The translations under genes and the position numbers were made by a program. Under the pieces are notes generated by a model. It was given only the letters and a program-made list of their open reading frames with translations, made no database searches and was not told the DNA's origin. This document shows positions 59,575 to 64,000 of a DNA stretch of 64,000 nt, in pieces. Every line of letters begins with the position of its first letter. Positions within the stretch are counted from its first letter, which is position 1. Source of the stretch: Acidobacteriota bacterium (GTDB lineage Bacteria > Acidobacteriota > Blastocatellia > Pyrinomonadales > Pyrinomonadaceae); NCBI GenBank assembly GCA_029781855.1, contig JAKOVX010000048.1:62001-126000 (forward strand). The letters are read 5' to 3'.

Positions 59575-60813
59575 GTGATCGTCGGGCTCTGGGTGGGCAG
59601 TGCTTTTGCACAGGATCTCGGTAGCAGCAACAAGCTCTTTCCGAAATCTGCTAAGACGGAAGCCAAGCCTAAAAAGAAGTCTCCTGCCGTTTCCAAATCA
59701 AAGCGTCGAACGCCTGGTGCCGCAAAACAAAGCACGGCTGTCAAAAAGGCTGCGCCTCCATTGGCTGGGGACAATTCCGCGAGCGGGACGGCAATGTCCT
59801 CTCCCGAGATCGAACAGAAATACAAAGCTTTACTACTTGAAGGGAAAAATGCATTCGGGCGATCCGAGCTTGCCGCCAGCGAGAGTGCCTACGACCGAGC
59901 CACAAAGCTGAAGCCAAAGGATCCGTCGGCTTTCATCTCGCTTGGGATAATCTACTATTATTCGCTCCGATTCGAGTTGGCCGAAAAGGCTTTTCGAAAG
60001 GCTCTGGTGCTCGATCCGAAAAATGCCGAGGTCTATTTCGCGCTGAGCAGCGTTCTTTCGCAGCCGGTCGCGGCCCCGGATCTTTCGGGACGCTATGAAG
60101 AGGCGATTGACCTTGCTCGAAAGGCGATCGAGATCAAGCCAAATTCAGCCGCGGCGTTTGACCAACTCGGTGCGGCACTTGAAAGAGACGGATTGCTTGG
60201 TGCCGAAACGGAATCTGCATATCGAAAGGCAATATCGATAGACCCCTCGTACGCTCCCGCATACGCTCACCTGGGACGATTGCTCCGGAAAACGGGCCGC
60301 GGCGATGCGGCGAGACAAGCGTATGCATCGGCGATAAAGAACGCGGGAGAACCAATGGAACTTATCGCGATTGCCGATTCGTTCCAGTCAGAGCAGCGGT
60401 CGGCCGAGTCTATTCCGCTACTTAAAAGAGTTCTCGCCGGCGACCGGGACAATTATGCCACTCTGATACTGCTTGGACGGGCACTATCGCGGAATGGAGA
60501 TATTAGGGGTGCCGAAAGCTACCTTTGGGCGGCCACACAGGCGAGCCCAATGAGTTTTGCGGCATTCGGCGAGCTTGCAAGGCTCTATCTTCGCCAGGAA
60601 GTCACCGGGCCGACAGAATCGGTACTTGCAAAGGGCGCAGCGGTTGCCGACGGATTTGAGCGGCGCGAAGTGGCAGGACTTTTCGAGCAACTCGGCGATC
60701 TATATGCGAAACACAAGATGCCGAATGATGCGCTGAGAAGCTACAAAAAGGCAATGTCGCTGGATGCGTTGCGGGCCAGCCTGGCCGGCAAGGTCGCGGC
60801 AAATTGCCGGTAG
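59575..60813 (+). CDS. Secreted TPR protein in the kinase cluster
   Basis: A protein of at least 412 residues. The start is uncertain: the only in-frame start after the kinase stop is the GTG at 59575, which cuts the signal peptide short. An ATG at 59434 would overlap the kinase gene by 86 bp. The segment RRLFWIIVIVGLWVGSAFAQ just before or at the start is a full signal peptide with cleavage after AFAQ. A Lys/Ser/Pro linker follows (about 15-80), then TPR repeats (about 80-410): ESAYDRATKLKPKDPSAFIS, KAFRKALVLDPKNAEVYFAL, ESAYRKAISIDPSYAPAYAH. Likely a scaffold working with the kinases; partner unknown. Confidence 0.82.
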   Translation: MIVGLWVGSAFAQDLGSSNKLFPKSAKTEAKPKKKSPAVSKSKRRTPGAAKQSTAVKKAAPPLAGDNSASGTAMSSPEIEQKYKALLLEGKNAFGRSELAASESAYDRATKLKPKDPSAFISLGIIYYYSLRFELAEKAFRKALVLDPKNAEVYFALSSVLSQPVAAPDLSGRYEEAIDLARKAIEIKPNSAAAFDQLGAALERDGLLGAETESAYRKAISIDPSYAPAYAHLGRLLRKTGRGDAARQAYASAIKNAGEPMELIAIADSFQSEQRSAESIPLLKRVLAGDRDNYATLILLGRALSRNGDIRGAESYLWAATQASPMSFAAFGELARLYLRQEVTGPTESVLAKGAAVADGFERREVAGLFEQLGDLYAKHKMPNDALRSYKKAMSLDALRASLAGKVAANCR

Positions 60814-60864
60814 GCTTCAGGCAGCCCGATCTAATGCGTTGCACCGCCATTTGGAAAGATTTTT

Positions 60865-62823
60865 ATGTCCGATCGCGAATCAGGATCATTGTTCCTTGAC
60901 CAGTCTGATGAAGAACTGGAATATTCCCACGTCGCCGAGGGCGAATTCGAGATCGTCGAGTTGCCGGCGCCGATCCGCCTCGCTCCCCGAAAGATCCAAA
61001 AATCCGAGATCCCGGCAGGTCACGCCGAGGTGGGAAAGCGTGATCGATCGATGGCCGCAAGCCTCGAATTCGACCCAGATGATCCGAGTTCATTCATCGG
61101 CCGACTTGTAAAAGGCCGCTATCGTGTCTTCGAGATGATCGGCGAGGATGATGCGGGTGCCGAGTATTTGGCTGAAGACCAGATCGTCGAGGGTAAGCGG
61201 GTCGTTGTCCGCCTCCTGGAAAAGGACGATTACGAAGATGAGGTCGAGGCGGTTCTCGAGGAAGAACGGGTATCGCTCTCTCACATGGCATTGCCAAACA
61301 TAATCAGGCTCATCGATTCGGGTGAGTTTGTCGACGGAACTAAATTTCTAATCAGTGAATTCGACGATACACTGAGCGTTGCGGAGATCATGCAGATCCA
61401 CGGATCGCTGCGTCCGTCGAGGGTCGCGAAGATAATTCGAGACGCCAGTTATGCCCTGACCGACGTCCACAACCAGAGAATTCTTCATCGGGATCTGCGC
61501 CCGGAACATATTTTGTTGTCCGATATCGGGAACGGTGCCGACCACGTAAAGCTATCTAATTTTGGCGTTTCTGACGGTCGGCCGAACGCGGAGAATCTTG
61601 CGTATCGGGCCAGCGAGATCCTTCGCGGGGAAGCGCCGGACGTCCTGAGCGATATCTACTCGCTGGGCGTGATCGCGTTTCGAATGTTGACCGGACAAAT
61701 GCCCTTTGCGGGAAATACCGTCAAGGAGGTCCTGCGATCGCAAATGGCCGGGTTGAAGCTTCGCCCGAGTGAGATCAACGCCGATGTGCCGGCTGCGGTT
61801 GACGGTGTTTTTGACAAGGTCCTTGCGACCGAACCGGCTGAGCGGTATCCGACTGCCAGGGATTTTGGTGATGCTCTTTTCAACGCGGTGACTCTCCGCC
61901 GTGAGACGAAGCCGGTGGACATTCCAACCGATGATTTGCCCGTTGAAGAAGCAAGACCAAAGGCGCCGCGAAAGGTTACAGCCTCGCCGGATAATATGGT
62001 GCTGTCCAGCTCAAGGCGAGCGCCGGAGCAGGATAACGAGCCGCCCTCAGACTGGACACGGTTCGCGGCTGGAGCGTTCGCGACGCTTGTGGTGATAAGC
62101 GCGATAGTTTGGTTCCTGTTGGAAGGGTTGCCCGCGTTGCAGGACATGAAAGCCGATCAGGCGACCTCTCCGGCGACGGCGGCGGTCCCCGAAAGCAAAT
62201 CGTCCGGCGAAGTGCCGCCCGCAGTCCGGACGGTCCAGCAACCGCCAAATACGACACGGTATCAAAACGATCGCGCAAAACTGACGGGCGATCTGTACCG
62301 AAACTTCGTCGGTTTTTCCATATCCTATCCGAACAATTGGAAACTGGTCGGACCACAACCGAGCACGGACGGAAAGATCCGCGGAAAGTTCTTCGACATC
62401 TCCGGTGCCGATCCGAATGGAGATCTGACGGAACAGATGCTGATCAGCTACTTTCCGAGCAACGGGACGTTCAACGAAGACACCTTGAAGTTCAAGGAAA
62501 TGGTCGCCGAGACCATCGAAACACTCCGAAAGCTAATTCCAAACTACCGCATGGTCAGCGAAGGCGAGACCCGTCTGAATGGCGACAGGCGTGCCTACGA
62601 GGTGCGATTCGAGGGAAGCGGCCCCGACGGAAAGGGCGGCCGATTGGAGGTGTGGGGAAGACGGCTTTTCGTTCCTGCTGCACGGCCCGGGATCCCGTCC
62701 GGTTTCTCGATCACTATGCTCGCCACTTCCAACTCCAAAGACGTGCACTCCGTCGAGGACGTAGGTACAAAAGGCGAACTCGCGACCATCCTCGGGACAT
62801 TCGAGCCGGACAGCAATTTTTAG
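60865..62823 (+). CDS. Membrane-anchored pseudokinase with PsbP-like C-terminal domain
   Basis: A 652-residue protein. Kinase-like domain at about 80-345, but key residues are changed: glycine loop is IGEDDAGAEYL (no G-x-G-x-x-G), the VAIK lysine is Arg116 (VVVRLL), DFG is NFG (Asn232), HRDLKPEN is HRDLRPEH (Asn to His215), and APE is ASE. Only the HRD Asp210 and the SDIYSLGVIAFRML segment are kept. So it is very probably a catalytically dead pseudokinase. One membrane helix follows (about 395-420), then a PsbP/Mog1-like domain (about 475-650; VGFSISYPNNWKLVG). It is 51 bp after the TPR gene, in the same cluster as an active kinase. Confidence 0.9.
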   Translation: MSDRESGSLFLDQSDEELEYSHVAEGEFEIVELPAPIRLAPRKIQKSEIPAGHAEVGKRDRSMAASLEFDPDDPSSFIGRLVKGRYRVFEMIGEDDAGAEYLAEDQIVEGKRVVVRLLEKDDYEDEVEAVLEEERVSLSHMALPNIIRLIDSGEFVDGTKFLISEFDDTLSVAEIMQIHGSLRPSRVAKIIRDASYALTDVHNQRILHRDLRPEHILLSDIGNGADHVKLSNFGVSDGRPNAENLAYRASEILRGEAPDVLSDIYSLGVIAFRMLTGQMPFAGNTVKEVLRSQMAGLKLRPSEINADVPAAVDGVFDKVLATEPAERYPTARDFGDALFNAVTLRRETKPVDIPTDDLPVEEARPKAPRKVTASPDNMVLSSSRRAPEQDNEPPSDWTRFAAGAFATLVVISAIVWFLLEGLPALQDMKADQATSPATAAVPESKSSGEVPPAVRTVQQPPNTTRYQNDRAKLTGDLYRNFVGFSISYPNNWKLVGPQPSTDGKIRGKFFDISGADPNGDLTEQMLISYFPSNGTFNEDTLKFKEMVAETIETLRKLIPNYRMVSEGETRLNGDRRAYEVRFEGSGPDGKGGRLEVWGRRLFVPAARPGIPSGFSITMLATSNSKDVHSVEDVGTKGELATILGTFEPDSNF

Positions 62824-63141
62824 AGAAATCGGAGAACGAAACCCAGCGTTCATTTTCGCGTGCTTCTGTGGCTAGCTTTCGAGGTGCTTTTTCGAAGTGA
62901 CGAGTGTCGCTATACGAAGGTGCACTCAAGCAAGCATCTGCGCCCAAAGAAGCAAGTCACCGGAGCAGGACACCGTTGAAAGGAGGTCGTAGCCATTAGT
63001 CAGTTGGGAACGGCCAGAGCAAAGCGGTTTTGCCAAGAATATCCATCCGGCAGCTTATGGTAGGATTGAGGCAAGATCAATTTTGCCTGGAGGCGGTCGG
63101 ATATTTGCGTTGGCCGCTGGGATCAACATTTAGGGGTTTTA
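62824..63141. other. Gene-free 318-bp region
   Basis: No gene, terminator with T-run or known riboswitch was recognised. It holds one small hairpin AGGCAA GATCAATT TTGCCT at 63069-63088, about 55 bp before the next ATG. Several GGAGG-like blocks and a GAAAGGAGG stretch (about 62977-62986) exist but no start codon fits them. Confidence 0.4.
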
Positions 63142-64000
63142 ATGAATAGGATCAAGATAGCGTGCCTATTAGTTTTTGGGGTAGTTGGGATAGTTGGGCT
63201 GTTTACGAATAGTCCGCTGGTAACGTCGGCACTGTCGAGTTCGCACGGCCCGCCAACCGGCTTTACGGGTGCGCCCGATGAAAATAGCTGTTCCGCCTGT
63301 CATTCGGGTCCTTCAAACTCGGGCCAGTTCGCGATCCTCGACGCACCGCCGTTTTACATTCCCGGACGTTCGTATCAGGTTCGGGTCAAGCATACGACGA
63401 ATGATCTGACTCGTTTGCGGTGGGGTTTTGAGATGACCTCGCTGGTCGGGTCATCGCCTGTGGGCAACTTCACCAATCTCGACGGAACGACGCAGGTGCT
63501 TACGGACAATGGCCGGTCATACATCGAGCACACTTTTGACGGAATCTACACCAACCAAACGGGTGGTGCGGAATGGGCCGTAAGTTGGACGGCTCCGTCG
63601 TCAAATATGGGTGCTGTTTCGCTTTATGCCGCCGGGAACCAGGCAGACAACAGTCATACAACGGACGGCGATCAGATCTATACGACAAACGTGACGATAG
63701 CGGCTCCACGCCCCACAGCGTTCGATTTTGACGGCGATTACAAGACCGATATCTCGATATTCCGGCCGAACGGTGCGACAGGATCGGAGTGGTGGTATCT
63801 GAAGTCGTCGAACGGCGGCAACTATGCAACTCAGTTCGGCACGCCGACTGACAAGCTGGTCGCGGCCGACTACACCGGCGACGGAAAAGCGGACATCGCG
63901 TTCTGGCGGCCTTCGACCGGCGAATGGTTCATTCTGCGAAGCGAGGACTCGTCGTTCTACGCGTTCCCGTTTGGAGCGAATGGCGACATTCCGGCTCCTG
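63142..64000 (+). CDS. Choice-of-anchor V / CxxCH secreted protein with FG-GAP repeats, partial
   Basis: The 3' end is beyond the right edge. It starts MNRIKIACLLVFGVVGIVGL at the ATG at 63142 (GGGG block upstream). Signal peptide, then a reelin/choice-of-anchor V-like domain: GPPTGFTGAPDENSCSACHS, where C-S-A-C-H is a CxxCH motif that could bind heme, followed by a beta-sandwich (about 65-190). FG-GAP/VCBS repeats begin near residue 195 (FDFDGDYKTDISIFRPNGAT, ADYTGDGKADIAFWRP). These repeats are nearly identical to those of the protein at 20020-23586, so both share one C-terminal surface or sorting module. Confidence 0.88.
   Translation, partial: MNRIKIACLLVFGVVGIVGLFTNSPLVTSALSSSHGPPTGFTGAPDENSCSACHSGPSNSGQFAILDAPPFYIPGRSYQVRVKHTTNDLTRLRWGFEMTSLVGSSPVGNFTNLDGTTQVLTDNGRSYIEHTFDGIYTNQTGGAEWAVSWTAPSSNMGAVSLYAAGNQADNSHTTDGDQIYTTNVTIAAPRPTAFDFDGDYKTDISIFRPNGATGSEWWYLKSSNGGNYATQFGTPTDKLVAADYTGDGKADIAFWRPSTGEWFILRSEDSSFYAFPFGANGDIPAP

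Noticed and set aside
62824..63141. Cyclic di-GMP (GEMM) riboswitch
   Set aside because: Some GC blocks looked similar, but the conserved core segments and the tetraloop receptor could not be placed.

Overview
The window looks like a chromosomal segment of a Gram-negative, aerobically respiring bacterium of moderate GC content. The best guess is a member of the Acidobacteriota (class Blastocatellia, Pyrinomonas-like). This is an inference from family content: large secreted proteins ending in FG-GAP/VCBS repeats (FRPNGATG..EWW, ADYTGDGKAD), choice-of-anchor CxxCH proteins, several Ser/Thr kinases with C-terminal sensor or FGE domains, DUF5658, SpoIVB-S55 proteins, and abundant short palindromic repeats. 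No rRNA, tRNA, CRISPR array or prophage was recognised.

Layout. 1-14216 (minus strand) is a long respiratory complex I locus, nuoA-B-C-D-(coiled coil)-E-F-(LCAT-like lipase)-(THX-like small ribosomal protein)-G-H-J-K-(GNAT)-(secreted protein)-L. nuoL runs off the left edge and nuoI is absent between nuoH and nuoJ. 14487-18114 (plus) has a hypothetical protein, thiS-thiG (thiazole synthesis) and moaD/moaE (molybdopterin synthase). A REP-associated tyrosine transposase (RAYT) flanked by REP palindromes sits between moaD and moaE. 18118-19620 holds a small HD hydrolase and an overlapping pair made of a small protein and a nucleotidyltransferase. An RHS-core remnant and a strong sigma70-like promoter follow, leading into a 1188-residue secreted beta-propeller/Calx-beta/FG-GAP protein (20020-23586).

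24179-36515 is a mixed set of housekeeping and envelope genes: SpoIVB-S55 protein, alpha/beta hydrolase, Lon-N protein with an SbcD-like nuclease, SDR, B12-radical SAM enzyme, inositol-phosphatase family enzyme, zinc-ribbon protein with an HtrA protease, DUF5658, LysM protein, PIN protein. 36522-45761 has a TPR/double aspartyl protease, an Ogg2-type glycosylase, a repeat-rich 0.7 kb intergenic region, an M1 aminopeptidase whose coding sequence carries in-frame palindromic element pairs, ispH, a double GNAT protein and a helicase C-terminal-like protein. 45874-54007 has an amidase, coaX, an acidic protein, and a minus-strand run leading to egtB, a membrane protein, egtD, birA and vanW (ergothioneine synthesis plus biotin ligase).

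54379 to the right edge carries leuS, then a plus-strand cluster of a Ser/Thr kinase with PEGA and FGE-sulfatase domains, a TPR protein and a membrane-anchored pseudokinase with a PsbP-like C-terminal domain. The last gene, a CxxCH/FG-GAP secreted protein, is cut by the right edge.

The most unusual signals are: (1) two REPIN-like inverted pairs inside the M1 peptidase gene, both lengths multiples of three and both in the same codon phase; (2) the RAYT/REP system with three REP types between moaD and moaE and inside the nuo operon; (3) the kinase/TPR/pseudokinase cluster; (4) a five-unit 22-bp tandem repeat; (5) the interrupted nuo operon lacking nuoI.
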